A stretch of DNA of 64,000 bases from the NCBI RefSeq assembly GCF_000717995.1, contig NZ_JODM01000010.1, positions 62,001 through 126,000 of the forward strand. The letters run 5' to 3'. Both the position numbers and the translations under genes were made by a program. The notes under the pieces are model-generated. The model was given only the letters and a program-made list of their open reading frames with translations, made no database searches and was not told the DNA's origin. Position 1 is the first letter of the stretch. The number at the start of each line of letters is the position of its first letter. The stretch is from Streptomyces violaceorubidus (GTDB lineage: Bacteria; Actinomycetota; Actinomycetes; Streptomycetales; Streptomycetaceae). Positions 1-7,857 of this stretch are shown here, piece by piece.

Positions 1-1052
1 GCACGGGGCGGCACATCGTCGTGAAGCCTGTTGCACAGACTCCGAAGCCGGCCAAGACGACTTTTGCGGTCAGCATCAGGGACGGCGCGGCTATGACCTC
101 GGTGCGTCGCCAGGGGCACGGCTTCCAGCGAGCCCTGATCATCGCCGCGTTGAAGTACCTTGCGGAAACTCGTCGGCCTGAGGACGGGACCCGGTCGCTG
201 TGTCTGGCGATCGAAGAGCCGGAGCTTTTTCAGCATCCCGCGCAGACAAAGGTCTTCGCCCAGGTTCTGCGCGGCCTCGTCTCTTCGGCAGCGGACCGAA
301 CTCAGGTGATGTACGCGACTCACAGCCCGGTGTTCATCGACCCGCGCAACTATAAGCAGATCCGTCGACTGGTCAGGGTGGGCAGTGGGCAACACCCCGA
401 TGTCAGCGTGCGACAGCTCTCCGAACAGGATTTGATTCAGTCCCTCATCGGCCGAGTATCAGACAGGTCCATCCGGCGTCATGCGACCACGCGTTACGTC
501 AAGGACCTAGCGGAGGGGCTTTTCGTCGCGGCTGCTGTGCTCGTCGAAGGGGAGGCAGACGAGGCGGTCATCCTCGGGTTTGCCGAGCAGCAGGGCCTCA
601 GTTTGGGCGCGAACGGCATTAGCGTGATCAACGTGGAAGGCAAGGACAATCTCATCCTCGCCCACGCCATCCTGAGGGGGTTCGGCGTCAACTGCTACGT
701 CGTCTTCGATGGCGACGCGGGCCCCAAGGCGTTGGTCGGAAAGGCAGAGGCAGTCCGCGCGGCGGGCGAGAAGAACATGAACATCCTTGGCTATCTCGGC
801 GCTTCAGCGAACGCTCGGCCAGCTACCGCATGCGAGGCGACTCATACGGTGTTCGAGGATGACCTGGAGACGTATCTCGCTGAGCACTGGCCGGCGTGGA
901 CTGAGCGTCGAAAGGAGTTGGCGAAGCAGGGCGATGGCTACGTGGCCGACTGCAAGCACGCTCCGACGTACGCCGAGGCCGCTCGTACTGCCAGCGGGGA
1001 GCCGAAGCTCCTGTACTCGCTTCTGGAGAACGTGATGGCGCTGGCCAGTTAA
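1..1052 (+). CDS. OLD-family ATPase/TOPRIM endonuclease, 5' end outside window
   Basis: The frame is open back to the window edge, so the gene starts upstream and only its C-terminal half is seen. Counting from the first in-window GTG (position 21), residues 33-48 resemble the ABC-type signature helix (GHGFQRALIIAAL), 61-70 are a Walker B (CLAIEEPELF), and 100-103 (THSP) are the H-loop region. Residues 173-240 are a TOPRIM domain with EGEADE and FDGDAG acidic motifs. This is the OLD nuclease architecture, which in bacteria and phages mostly serves defence or DNA processing. The Walker A domain would lie upstream. No UvrD-like helicase follows, so a Gabija assignment is not supported. Third positions are less GC-rich than in the core genes beyond 5.7 kb, suggesting transfer. 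Confidence 0.85.
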   Translation, partial: TGRHIVVKPVAQTPKPAKTTFAVSIRDGAAMTSVRRQGHGFQRALIIAALKYLAETRRPEDGTRSLCLAIEEPELFQHPAQTKVFAQVLRGLVSSAADRTQVMYATHSPVFIDPRNYKQIRRLVRVGSGQHPDVSVRQLSEQDLIQSLIGRVSDRSIRRHATTRYVKDLAEGLFVAAAVLVEGEADEAVILGFAEQQGLSLGANGISVINVEGKDNLILAHAILRGFGVNCYVVFDGDAGPKALVGKAEAVRAAGEKNMNILGYLGASANARPATACEATHTVFEDDLETYLAEHWPAWTERRKELAKQGDGYVADCKHAPTYAEAARTASGEPKLLYSLLENVMALAS

Positions 1053-1090
1053 GAGGTCGTTGCATTTGGCAGGATCGATATCCTGTGCGA

Positions 1091-1344
1091 ATGGAGAGCG
1101 CGGTTGAGACCGCTTGCCGCATCTGTGGGCTGGATGACGGGAATGCTCTACGAGCACGGGTTCCCTCGGCATGTCGTCTGCGAGTGCTGCTACAACGAGT
1201 CCGGCATCGGTGATGACACCGTGACGCAAGTTCGCGAGCTGCGCGCTGGGTGGGCACGGTGCCCCATGGCGCAAGCCGCAGCGGAAACCGGCAGACTGCG
1301 ATCTGCTGGGTCAATTGGCCAACATCCCGCAGCCATGGCGCTGA
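1091..1344 (+). pseudogene. Frameshifted small CPCC-type zinc-ribbon protein
   Basis: Three successive reading frames together spell one small protein. The ATG frame at 1091 reads CRICGLDDGN. The next frame (from about 1132) reads YEHGFPRHVVCECCYNESG and on through VRELRAGW. The third frame (from about 1252) reads PWRKPQRKPADCDLLGQLAN and ends IPQPWR with a stop at 1342-1344. Each junction is a +1 shift. The two CxxC pairs and the closing Trp/Pro pattern resemble small CPCC-type zinc proteins common near toxin or defence genes. It is either a decayed gene or carries two sequencing insertions. It lies 38 nt after the OLD gene and may have been co-transcribed with it. Confidence 0.6.
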
Positions 1345-1349
1345 CCCGC

Positions 1350-1393
1350 CCCGGTACCAACCGTCACCTCACTCGGTGACGGTTGGTGCCGGG
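1350..1393. terminator. Bidirectional hairpin terminator
   Basis: A 19-bp stem (1350-1368 with 1375-1393, one mismatch) closes a 6-nt loop. It lies between the rightward OLD/zinc-protein genes and the leftward restriction nuclease, so it can end transcription from both sides. Confidence 0.85.
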
Positions 1394-1407
1394 CCGGGGT
1401 GCCTGCT

Positions 1408-2991
1408 TCACGTCGGCCGGCGCTTCGGCGGGACCGCCCCTGGGATCACGTCAAGGCTCAAGTGCTCCTTGAACAGATGGACTAGGTTGGCGCCGTCGAG
1501 CAGTTCGAGACGTCCGTGCTCATTGGCGAACGCCTCGCTGGCCCGACCGAACCATGAGGTCGTCACCAGGATGCCCTTGGCAGCGCGTTTGTGTTCCACG
1601 ACGCCGGCCAGGGCAGAGACGGTCTCGAACGGCACCACGTTCTTGGTGCGTTTCGCCTGGATGATGCACAGGCCCTTCATCACCGGGTCGGTGTTCATCG
1701 CGATGGCGTCGACACCCTCGTCCTTGGAAGGTTGGGTGTTCACGCTGTCCAGACCGATGGCTTCGAACAGCTGCCGGATCAAGTGCTCGAACTCCGTGGG
1801 CGTCAGGTCCATGAGCACCGGGCGGCTGTCCAGCCCTGCCACGACGTCCAAGCTGTCCATGAGCCGGAACTTGCTGAGGTCGAACGTGACCAGAGGTCGC
1901 ACGGGTTCCAATTCGTACGGGTTCGGCGAGATCAGTGAGCGCAGCCGCTTCAGGCAGGCCCGAGGGTCCACCTGTGTCAGGACCAGCTGCGCGAATTCCT
2001 CCCGGTCCGTCTGGAGGGTGATCAGGCAGGGATGTACTTCGCGCCCGGTGGCCCGGTCGATGGTGGCCACATGCCCGTTGAGGGCGATCGATTTGACGGT
2101 GCCCTCAGTGTCAGCGGCGAACAGCTCGTGCACTGTGCGCAGCGCGGTCTGGGCAAGGACAGAAGCGTAGAGCTCCTTGCGCTCCTTGTCGGGACGGGGC
2201 ACGGGATTGATCTCGTCGCGCGACTTCACGTAGCGATATGCGCGGGCCGCGGGAACGACGTCCTCCAGCGGGAGGTCGATCTCGACGAGCAGGTCACCGG
2301 TGTCTGCCTGATACGAAACCCGGTGTGCCTTGGGGAAGCCATGTGGGTACGTGGAGGCGGCGAGTGCCTGGTCGATGAACCACTCCACGGCCTCGACGTC
2401 CCGCTCGCGGTAAGCAGCCCGGCGTTCCTCGACGCGGGCGTTCCACTCCTCGACTCGGGTGGCCTTCTGCTGGTTCTGCTCCGCGTGCCTGGTGCGGAGC
2501 TTGTCCAGCTTCTCGACGCGCTTCGTCTCGTCCCGCGCATGGTCGCGCAGTGCCTTGTCGAACCGCACGCGAGCCGATTCGACTTCGGCGTCGTATCCCT
2601 TGCGCCCGAAGCCGAGCGCGCCGAGGAATCCGCGTGGCGGTTCCGGTTCGTACTCCTCCCAGCGGGGCTGCGGGGCAGCCTTGGTCCGACCCTTGGGAGG
2701 GCTGAAAACTGTCGGCGTGAACTCCTGCTTGAGCCGGTCGAAGGTCAAAGGGCTGCCGCCCAGCACAGCTGTTCGCAGAAGATTCGCCAACTGCTCGGTG
2801 TCGTTCTCGACCACGTAGGTGCGGTCAGCAGCCTCCTGCGCGCGGGCCGTCTCGTGCGCGAGCTTCTCCTCGCGCGCCTTGCGTTTGGCCTCGGCCTCGG
2901 CGGCCCTGCGTACCTTCTCGGCCTCCCTGGCCTGCCGCGCGCGTTCCCTGGCATAGGGATCGTTCCCGCCCGCCACATTTCTGCCTGCCAC
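1408..2991 (-). CDS. Mrr-type (PD-(D/E)XK) restriction endonuclease with coiled-coil N-terminus
   Basis: 527 aa from a GTG start preceded by a GGGGG ribosome site. Residues 10-60 and about 150-200 are Arg/Glu/Ala-rich and predicted coiled coil. The C-terminal 134 residues form an Mrr_cat nuclease domain: LTPTEFEHLI helix with Glu, GVD (D428) and QAK (Q445-K447), then a helix and ILVTTSWF strand. Mrr-type enzymes cut modified or foreign DNA and usually act alone as type IV restriction. The middle region (about 200-390) is unassigned and could sense DNA or partners. No methyltransferase is adjacent, consistent with type IV restriction. Convergent with the OLD gene across a shared terminator. 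Confidence 0.85.
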   Translation of the reverse strand: MAGRNVAGGNDPYARERARQAREAEKVRRAAEAEAKRKAREEKLAHETARAQEAADRTYVVENDTEQLANLLRTAVLGGSPLTFDRLKQEFTPTVFSPPKGRTKAAPQPRWEEYEPEPPRGFLGALGFGRKGYDAEVESARVRFDKALRDHARDETKRVEKLDKLRTRHAEQNQQKATRVEEWNARVEERRAAYRERDVEAVEWFIDQALAASTYPHGFPKAHRVSYQADTGDLLVEIDLPLEDVVPAARAYRYVKSRDEINPVPRPDKERKELYASVLAQTALRTVHELFAADTEGTVKSIALNGHVATIDRATGREVHPCLITLQTDREEFAQLVLTQVDPRACLKRLRSLISPNPYELEPVRPLVTFDLSKFRLMDSLDVVAGLDSRPVLMDLTPTEFEHLIRQLFEAIGLDSVNTQPSKDEGVDAIAMNTDPVMKGLCIIQAKRTKNVVPFETVSALAGVVEHKRAAKGILVTTSWFGRASEAFANEHGRLELLDGANLVHLFKEHLSLDVIPGAVPPKRRPT

Positions 2992-3052
2992 TGCGCCCCC
3001 AGGTCAGTGCATGATCCTTCTGTCGAACCTCCGCAGTATTGCCTACCCATCC

Positions 3053-3091
3053 GACAGCGTCAGGAGGCTCTAAAAGTCTGGTGACGCTGTC
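3053..3091. promoter_or_regulatory. 10-bp inverted repeat upstream of the Mrr-type nuclease
   Basis: GACAGCGTCA at 3053-3062 is the exact inverse complement of 3082-3091, with 19 nt between. It sits 62-100 nt upstream of the nuclease start, where an operator or promoter is expected. A possible -10 (AATACT) lies between it and the gene. An operator role is inferred from position only. Confidence 0.4.
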
Positions 3092-3177
3092 GCTGGAGAA
3101 CCAGCCGGCCGACGGCCGGGCTCTGCCTGGCACCGGAACAGGGTGTTCCGGAGGATGGATCGCCGATCAGCCGGAGG

Positions 3178-3441
3178 TCAGGACCGCTCGTATGCCCACG
3201 CCTGACCAGTCTGGCGGTACTCCTCGACCGGGATCGGGACGACCCCGTCCTTCATGCGGGCTGTGTAGACGAGGCCGTCGAGGTGGTCGATCTCGTGGTG
3301 GATGAGGCGGGCGAGGCCGCGCTCGTAGACGGTGGTGACGGTCTCGCCGGTGAGGGTCGTGGTCTCGACGGTGATCGTCAACGGTCGGCTCGCCTCGTCG
3401 AAGACCAGGTGCCCTTCGAATTCAGCGCCAGCCACGAGCAT
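3178..3441 (-). pseudogene. Peptide deformylase remnant
   Basis: From an ATG at 3441 the leftward frame gives 87 aa that match the end of actinobacterial peptide deformylases. It has the helix with the metal-binding HEXXH motif (HHEIDHLDGLVY) and the trailing YTARMKDG segment. The first half of the enzyme (GxGxAAxQ motif) is absent. Where the EGCLS motif should supply the cysteine metal ligand the sequence reads EGHLV. Without these parts it cannot be a normal deformylase. A decayed second deformylase is the simplest reading; such extra copies are common in Streptomyces. Confidence 0.65.
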
Positions 3442-3447
3442 GCGCTG

Positions 3448-3705
3448 ATGTGGCGACGTTTCGGAGTCAGACCTGCCACCGGGGCCCCCGATCCCTGTGC
3501 CACGGACGCGAAGTACTGCATCTACAGCGAGGCGTTCGGCGCGTATGTCTACACACCCGCGTGGGTGAAGAAGATCGTCAGGGAGATCGGCACGATCGAG
3601 AAGTACCGTTCGGTCTTCGGTAGGGAGCCTCGCATGAAGAGGGTTACCCAGTTTCCGAAGCAGCCGAAAGCGAGCAGCCCGCAGCAGCACAGCAAGTCCG
3701 CCTGA
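3448..3705 (+). CDS. Unrecognised 85-aa protein or gene fragment
   Basis: The frame from ATG 3448 encodes 85 aa with a protein-like pattern in its middle (KYCIYSEAFGAY, TPAWVKKIVREI, KYRSVFGREP). The same frame stays open leftward across the deformylase remnant, where it reads as antisense nonsense. I see no good ribosome site. The most likely explanation is the 3' end of a larger gene joined to the deformylase remnant by a deletion or insertion. I do not recognise the family. Confidence 0.4.
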   Translation: MWRRFGVRPATGAPDPCATDAKYCIYSEAFGAYVYTPAWVKKIVREIGTIEKYRSVFGREPRMKRVTQFPKQPKASSPQQHSKSA

Positions 3706-3725
3706 GTACGCAGCAGGAGCGTTAC

Positions 3726-4559
3726 TCACTCGCCGAACAGACCGTCCTGCACGTACTCGACGACCTTCCGCTCCGGGTAGAAGACGGCCAGCAGCATGAA
3801 CGTCTTGGGATGGGCCGCGATGTTCCCGACGAAGAAGTGAACGGCTCTGTTCGGGGCACACATCCGCGTGTACCAGCGCTCGCGGAGCGCATCACGGACC
3901 CCGTGCTCGCCGTACTTACGCAGGAACTTGCGGTACGACTGACCTGCCTCCCAGTCCTTCAACCCCATGTCGTGTGTCGGGCAGTCGCCATCGGCGCAGC
4001 GAAGGCTGTAGCGGAGGTCGAGCGGTACCCACTCCAGCGGGTTCAGCTCCTGCTCGAACAAGTCGAGTTGGTCGGCCAGCGCGGCCTTGGAGACAGACCA
4101 TGGCTCGGCAGCCTCCAGCCGGAAGCGGGTGATCTCGGCGGGGCGAAAGACACCGAGAGACGTTCCTCGTTTCTCCTGATCCCTCTTGATGGCGCAGAGC
4201 GACGGGGCGACCAGGGGCTCCACGTGCCGATATCGCTTCTGCCAGCCGCCGTCGGGCGGTACCTCGCCCACAATCTCCAACGTGTCGAGATACGGACGGA
4301 GACTCTCTGGGCGGGAGTCACGCTCAAGGCGGTGTGGCTCGACGTCGACTTCGATGATCGAGTACTTGGAGAACTGCGCCTCTTCGCTGAGGAGCCGGAA
4401 GGGCACAGGGAAAAGCCGCACGTGCTGCGGCTCGCCTTGATCGAGGCGTATGCCGGCCACACAGCTTGTCTCGCGGTATTTGCTGGACAGCTCCGGGTAC
4501 GTCTTGACCGTGATCATGATCCGTGCGCGCTGACGCTTCCCGAATGCCGACGACGCCAT
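3726..4559 (-). CDS. Unknown protein with C-x4-C-x2-H site and FFVGN motif, paired with HTH-DUF488
   Basis: 277 aa from ATG 4559, chosen because GGAGGGGG lies 7-8 nt upstream; an ATG 48 nt further out lacks this. The N-terminal half is a mixed alpha/beta region (RIMITVKTYPELSSKYRETS, then IIEVDVEP). The C-terminal part carries C188-x4-C193-x2-H196, a conserved-looking DWE, and HFFVGN followed by a hydrophobic strand (FMLLAVFYP). The Cys/His cluster suggests a metal site. I recognise this layout as a widespread hypothetical family but know no function. It lies 88 nt downstream of the HTH-DUF488 gene on the same strand and is probably its operon partner. Confidence 0.75.
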   Translation of the reverse strand: MASSAFGKRQRARIMITVKTYPELSSKYRETSCVAGIRLDQGEPQHVRLFPVPFRLLSEEAQFSKYSIIEVDVEPHRLERDSRPESLRPYLDTLEIVGEVPPDGGWQKRYRHVEPLVAPSLCAIKRDQEKRGTSLGVFRPAEITRFRLEAAEPWSVSKAALADQLDLFEQELNPLEWVPLDLRYSLRCADGDCPTHDMGLKDWEAGQSYRKFLRKYGEHGVRDALRERWYTRMCAPNRAVHFFVGNIAAHPKTFMLLAVFYPERKVVEYVQDGLFGE

Positions 4560-4647
4560 GGTGTGCCCCCTCCATCGATCTCCCCGATCTGATTGGACGA
4601 GAGGCATGCACCGCTGGCAAGGGCACCTGCGAAAGCCGAGGACGAAG

Positions 4648-5337
4648 TCAGGCCAAGGGATTCACTGGCACTTGGACCCGGTTGCGGACTGTCTCCAAGA
4701 CGACCTGCCGGTGACAGCGACTCTCGTCCTTCTCGAAGCACAGCACCGCGACCCGCGACGCTCGGGCGTGTTCTGCGAGGCGGTCAAGGTCGGCCTGGGC
4801 CTGTTCGGATCGCAGTAGGCCACGGAAGCGCGCGCACCCCATTGCCACACGGCCGTCCCAGAAGGGCTCCCGATTGTCCTTCGGATTGCCCAGGCCACGA
4901 AGGTGCGTGTACTCGATGCCGGCTTCGGCCAGAGCCTCCCCGAGACGGGTCTTATTGAAGCCCTTCTTGCGGCTGATCGGGGTGAGCCGTACGTCCGCTA
5001 CGACACCGATGTGACTGTCGACGAGAGAGGCGACGAATGAGTCGATGTCTCGACCTTCGTATCCGGCTGACCAGAGACCGGGGGTAACAGGCGGGGCTTG
5101 AGTGACCCGAAAAAGATCATCGAGGGAGACGGAAAGAGCCTCAGCCACCGCGCCGACGGTGAAGAAACCTGGCTGGATCGCTCCCTCACTCTCAAGTCGG
5201 CGCAGCGTCACGGCGGCGATGCCTGCCTCTTTAGCCAGCCGTTCACGCGTCCACCCACGGTCCTCCCGCAAAGCCCGCACTCGCTGGGCCAGCGCATGGG
5301 CGGGGTCGTGGGGAGGTGCTGAGCGATGACCTGCCAT
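4648..5337 (-). CDS. HTH (XRE-like) fused to DUF488
   Basis: 229 aa from ATG 5337; an upstream extension to 5442 is possible but lacks a ribosome site. Residues 17-72 form a helix-turn-helix of XRE type (ALREDRGWTRERLAKEAGI then VTLRRLES). Residues 88-222 are DUF488: SAGYEGRDIDSF, the VVADVRLTP strand, and a closing LCFEKDESRCHR motif with Cys and His typical of the family. DUF488 proteins are poorly characterised; the HTH fusion suggests a DNA-binding or self-regulating member. It is the first gene of a two-gene leftward unit with the FFVGN-motif protein. Confidence 0.8.
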   Translation of the reverse strand: MAGHRSAPPHDPAHALAQRVRALREDRGWTRERLAKEAGIAAVTLRRLESEGAIQPGFFTVGAVAEALSVSLDDLFRVTQAPPVTPGLWSAGYEGRDIDSFVASLVDSHIGVVADVRLTPISRKKGFNKTRLGEALAEAGIEYTHLRGLGNPKDNREPFWDGRVAMGCARFRGLLRSEQAQADLDRLAEHARASRVAVLCFEKDESRCHRQVVLETVRNRVQVPVNPLA

Positions 5338-5468
5338 GGACGGTGTTCCTAACGACCGTTGGGGCGGCCCGCCGCGGCGTTCCTGGTCAGCTACGAGCCC
5401 TGGATTCGCGAACGCGCAGGTCTGAGGACGCTTGAGTGTCACCCATCCTGCGGCACTGGAGACTGGTC

Positions 5469-5499
5469 CTGGGAGAAGCCGACCAAGATCTTCTCCCAG
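5469..5499. repeat. 10-bp inverted repeat next to tRNA-Pro
   Basis: CTGGGAGAAG at 5469-5478 pairs exactly with 5490-5499 across 11 nt. Two further TTCTCCCA words follow at once (to about 5510). It sits between the HTH-DUF488 gene and the tRNA. It may be a hairpin or the scar of an integration site; neither is shown. Confidence 0.4.
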
Positions 5500-5530
5500 A
5501 TTTCTCCCAAACGATCTCCAGGAACCACTC

Positions 5531-5563
5531 AGGGGCCTGACCCGCCATGCGGATCAGGCCCCT
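5531..5563 (-). terminator. Hairpin terminator downstream of tRNA-Pro
   Basis: A stem of 10 perfect pairs plus 2 beyond one mismatch (5531-5543 with 5551-5563) lies 18 nt past the 3' end of the leftward tRNA, where its transcript should end. Confidence 0.65.
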
Positions 5564-5580
5564 GACCTGGTACTTCACTG

Positions 5581-5654
<74 letters not shown>

Positions 5655-5721
5655 ATCGTCGCTGCTCGTCGCGGCGACGTCGTTTACTTTAGCCCACCGG
5701 TGGCTGGAGACGAAATCCGGT

Positions 5722-6471
5722 TTACCGGGGGCGGCGGAGCGGGTCGGGCCGGATGTGGTCCAGGGCGACGAGGAGTACGCCCAGGGCGTAGAGGGCGAGG
5801 CCGACCAGGAGGGCGTTGCCGAGGACGATCTTGTACCCGTGCTGGTCGACGTCGAGGAAGGGGTAGAGGTAGCGGTCCTGGGAGCCGGGGAGGAGCAGCT
5901 CGCCGCGGGCCAGCGAGAAGGCCAGGTAGGCCAGGGGGTACAGGAGCCAGACGGGGGCGTGGCGCAGGTGCAGGTGGCCGGAGGGGGTGAGCAGGAGCCA
6001 GTCCAGGGCCGCGGCCACCGGCAGGGCCGTGTGGAGGATGTGGGTCGCGGCGGTCTGCCAGGCCGTGCCGGTGCCGTCGGGTGCCGCGAAGGGGCTCGAC
6101 GCGTGGGTCAGGAGCAGGTGGTGGACCAGGCTCGCGGCGACGACGTAGAACAGGGCCGCTCCCGTGAGGGCACCCGGGAGCGGGTGGTGGGCGGACCAGG
6201 CGCACCGGGCGGAGGCGAGCATGACCAGGGCCAGCAGTATGCCGCTCTGGATCGTGAAGTGGCTCAGGGCCGTCGTGGGCGACCCGCCGGCGAGCAGCTC
6301 GATCGTCACGCCGGTCACGGCCAGCGCGGCGATCAGGCCGCGGAAGACGGCGACGAGGCGACGGCGGGCCGGGATCAGTACGGCGCGGGCCGGTACGACG
6401 GTGGGCGGGAGGACGACGTGGCCCGGGATCGGGGGGAGGTCCGGGATGTCCCTGGGTATCGGGGCTGTCAT
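5722..6471 (-). CDS. Pr6Pr-family six-helix membrane protein
   Basis: 249 aa. After a Pro-rich N-terminus come about six to seven hydrophobic segments (e.g. LIAALAVTGVTIELL, GILLALVMLAS, ALFYVVAASLVHHLLL). The conserved FTIQSG after the first helix and LLYPLAYL, YPFLDVDQHGY and NALLVGLALYALGVLLVALD in the C-terminal half fit the Pr6Pr (predicted six-helix) family. The family is conserved in actinobacteria and its function is unknown. It is encoded leftward, just beyond the tRNA; the DNA separating it from the phosphoesterase contains GGATCC-rich repeats. Confidence 0.85.
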   Translation of the reverse strand: MTAPIPRDIPDLPPIPGHVVLPPTVVPARAVLIPARRRLVAVFRGLIAALAVTGVTIELLAGGSPTTALSHFTIQSGILLALVMLASARCAWSAHHPLPGALTGAALFYVVAASLVHHLLLTHASSPFAAPDGTGTAWQTAATHILHTALPVAAALDWLLLTPSGHLHLRHAPVWLLYPLAYLAFSLARGELLLPGSQDRYLYPFLDVDQHGYKIVLGNALLVGLALYALGVLLVALDHIRPDPLRRPR

Positions 6472-6583
6472 GGCCTCAACGTAGGCAGACCGGACATAGC
6501 GGGCTATGTGAGTGGGCCGTGTGGGTTACCCCCCGGGCAGCCCCGGCTCCCCGGCTCCCTCGGTTCCTGGCTCCTCCCCGGCT

Positions 6584-6618
6584 CCCCGGATCCCCCGGAT
6601 CCCCGGATCCCCGGATCC
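6584..6618. repeat. Short GGATCC-rich repeat run
   Basis: Four to five irregular 8-9 bp copies of CCCCGGATC lie between the stop of the phosphoesterase gene and the Pr6Pr gene. Probably replication slippage in GC-rich spacer. Confidence 0.6.
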
Positions 6619-6638
6619 ACCCCCCGCCGGGAATCGGG

Positions 6639-7568
6639 TCAGCCCTCCCGCCCCACCAGCGTCAGCAGCGTCGCCTCCGGTGGGCAGGCGAAGCGGAACG
6701 GGGTGTAGCGGTTCGCTCCGCAGCCGGCCGAGACGTGGAGGTAGGCCGTGTGGCCCTGGGACGTGTGCGTGGACAGGCCCTTCACGCGGTCGGTGTCCAG
6801 GTCGCAGTTGGTGACCAGGGCGCCGTAGAAGGGGATGCACAGCTGGCCGCCGTGGGTGTGCCCGGCCAGGATCAAGGGGTAGCCGTCCGCCGCGTAGGCG
6901 TCCAGGACGCGCAGGTACGGGGCGTGGACCACGCCCATCGAGAAGTCGGCCGTGCCGGACGGACCGCCGGCCACCTCCGCGTACCGGTCCCGCTTGATGT
7001 GCGGGTCGTCCAGTCCCGTCAGCTCGACCGACACGCCCTCGATCTTGAGCGAGCCCCGGGTGTTCGTGAGGTTCTGCCAGCCCGCGGCGTCGAAACCGTC
7101 GCGCAGGTCCTCCCACGGGTTGTGCAGGGCTCCGACGACCGGCGGGTTGCCGTTGAGGCCGTGGCGGCCCTGGACCTTCTCGAGCAGGTACCGGGCGGGG
7201 TTGCGCGGCCGGGGACCGTAGTAGTCGTTGGAGCCGAAGACGTAGGCGCCCGGGAACTCCATCAGGGGGCCCAGGGCGTCCAGGACCTCGGGGACACCCT
7301 CCGGGTCGGACAGGTTGTCGCCGGTGTTGATCACGAAGTCGGGGCGCAGCCCGGCCAGCGAGCGCAGCCAGCGCTGCTTCCTGCGCTGACCGCCGACCAT
7401 GTGGATGTCGGAGACCTGGAGCACGCGCAGGGGGCGCATCCCGGAGGGGAGGACGGGGACCGTCACCCGTCGGAGGCGGAAGGAGCGGGGCTCGATCCCC
7501 GCCGCGTAGATCAGCCCGGCGGTGCCAACCGCCGTGATTCCCAGGGGTACTCCGTATCGCGCGCGCAT
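6639..7568 (-). CDS. Membrane-anchored metallophosphoesterase (YkuE-like)
   Basis: 309 aa. A hydrophobic segment at residues 5-25 (LGITAVGTAGLIYAAGI) anchors or exports the protein. The calcineurin-like metal motifs are complete: QVSDIHM, NTGDN, GSNDYY (in place of GNHD), MGVVHAP and AGHTHGGQ. These ligate two metals and hydrolyse phosphoesters. Relatives such as YkuE act on lipid or cell-envelope substrates, but the substrate here is unknown. The Asn-Asp replacement of the usual GNHD (GSND) is common in this subgroup. Its promoter region contains the 13-bp tandem array shared with the divergent YqeY gene. Confidence 0.9.
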   Translation of the reverse strand: MRARYGVPLGITAVGTAGLIYAAGIEPRSFRLRRVTVPVLPSGMRPLRVLQVSDIHMVGGQRRKQRWLRSLAGLRPDFVINTGDNLSDPEGVPEVLDALGPLMEFPGAYVFGSNDYYGPRPRNPARYLLEKVQGRHGLNGNPPVVGALHNPWEDLRDGFDAAGWQNLTNTRGSLKIEGVSVELTGLDDPHIKRDRYAEVAGGPSGTADFSMGVVHAPYLRVLDAYAADGYPLILAGHTHGGQLCIPFYGALVTNCDLDTDRVKGLSTHTSQGHTAYLHVSAGCGANRYTPFRFACPPEATLLTLVGREG

Positions 7569-7608
7569 ACCTCCATCGTGTCAGAAGCGGTGAGTGAACC
7601 GACGAGGG

Positions 7609-7751
7609 GAATCGGTGGACGGAATCGGTGGACGGAATCGGCGAGGGGAATCGGTGCGGGGCATGGGTGCGGGGAATCGGTGGGCGTAAGCGGTGGGCGG
7701 AAGCGGCAGGGGGATGCGGCAGGGGGATGCGGCAGGCGTGAACGGCGGGTG
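7609..7751. repeat. Eleven tandem 13-bp units in a divergent promoter region
   Basis: Units follow the pattern GAATCGGTGGACG, first two copies identical, later copies drifting to GATGCGGCAGGGG. They fill 143 bp between the leftward phosphoesterase (start 7568) and the rightward YqeY gene (start 7858). The array drifts gradually along its length, as expected for slippage. Confidence 0.9.
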
Positions 7752-7845
7752 GAAGCAGTCGTGAGAAGGCAGTGCCGGGACGCCGTCCGCGCTCCCCTGC
7801 GCCGGGGGCGCGCAAATCGGCGGGCGCCGTCCCCCGCGTACCTGC

Positions 7846-7851
7846 GACAAT
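7846..7851 (+). promoter_or_regulatory. -10 element (GACAAT), leaderless
   Basis: GACAAT ends 6 nt before ATG 7858, so transcription would begin at or next to the start codon. No clear -35 seen. Confidence 0.5.
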
Positions 7852-7857
7852 CAGGTC

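Noticed and set aside
1..1052. Gabija (GajA) defence system
   Set aside because: The OLD-type ATPase/TOPRIM layout fits GajA, but no UvrD-like GajB helicase follows; downstream is a broken zinc-protein gene and then genes on the other strand.
7609..7751. CRISPR array
   Set aside because: The 13-bp units, like the other tandem arrays here, are contiguous and have no unique spacers, and no cas genes are present.
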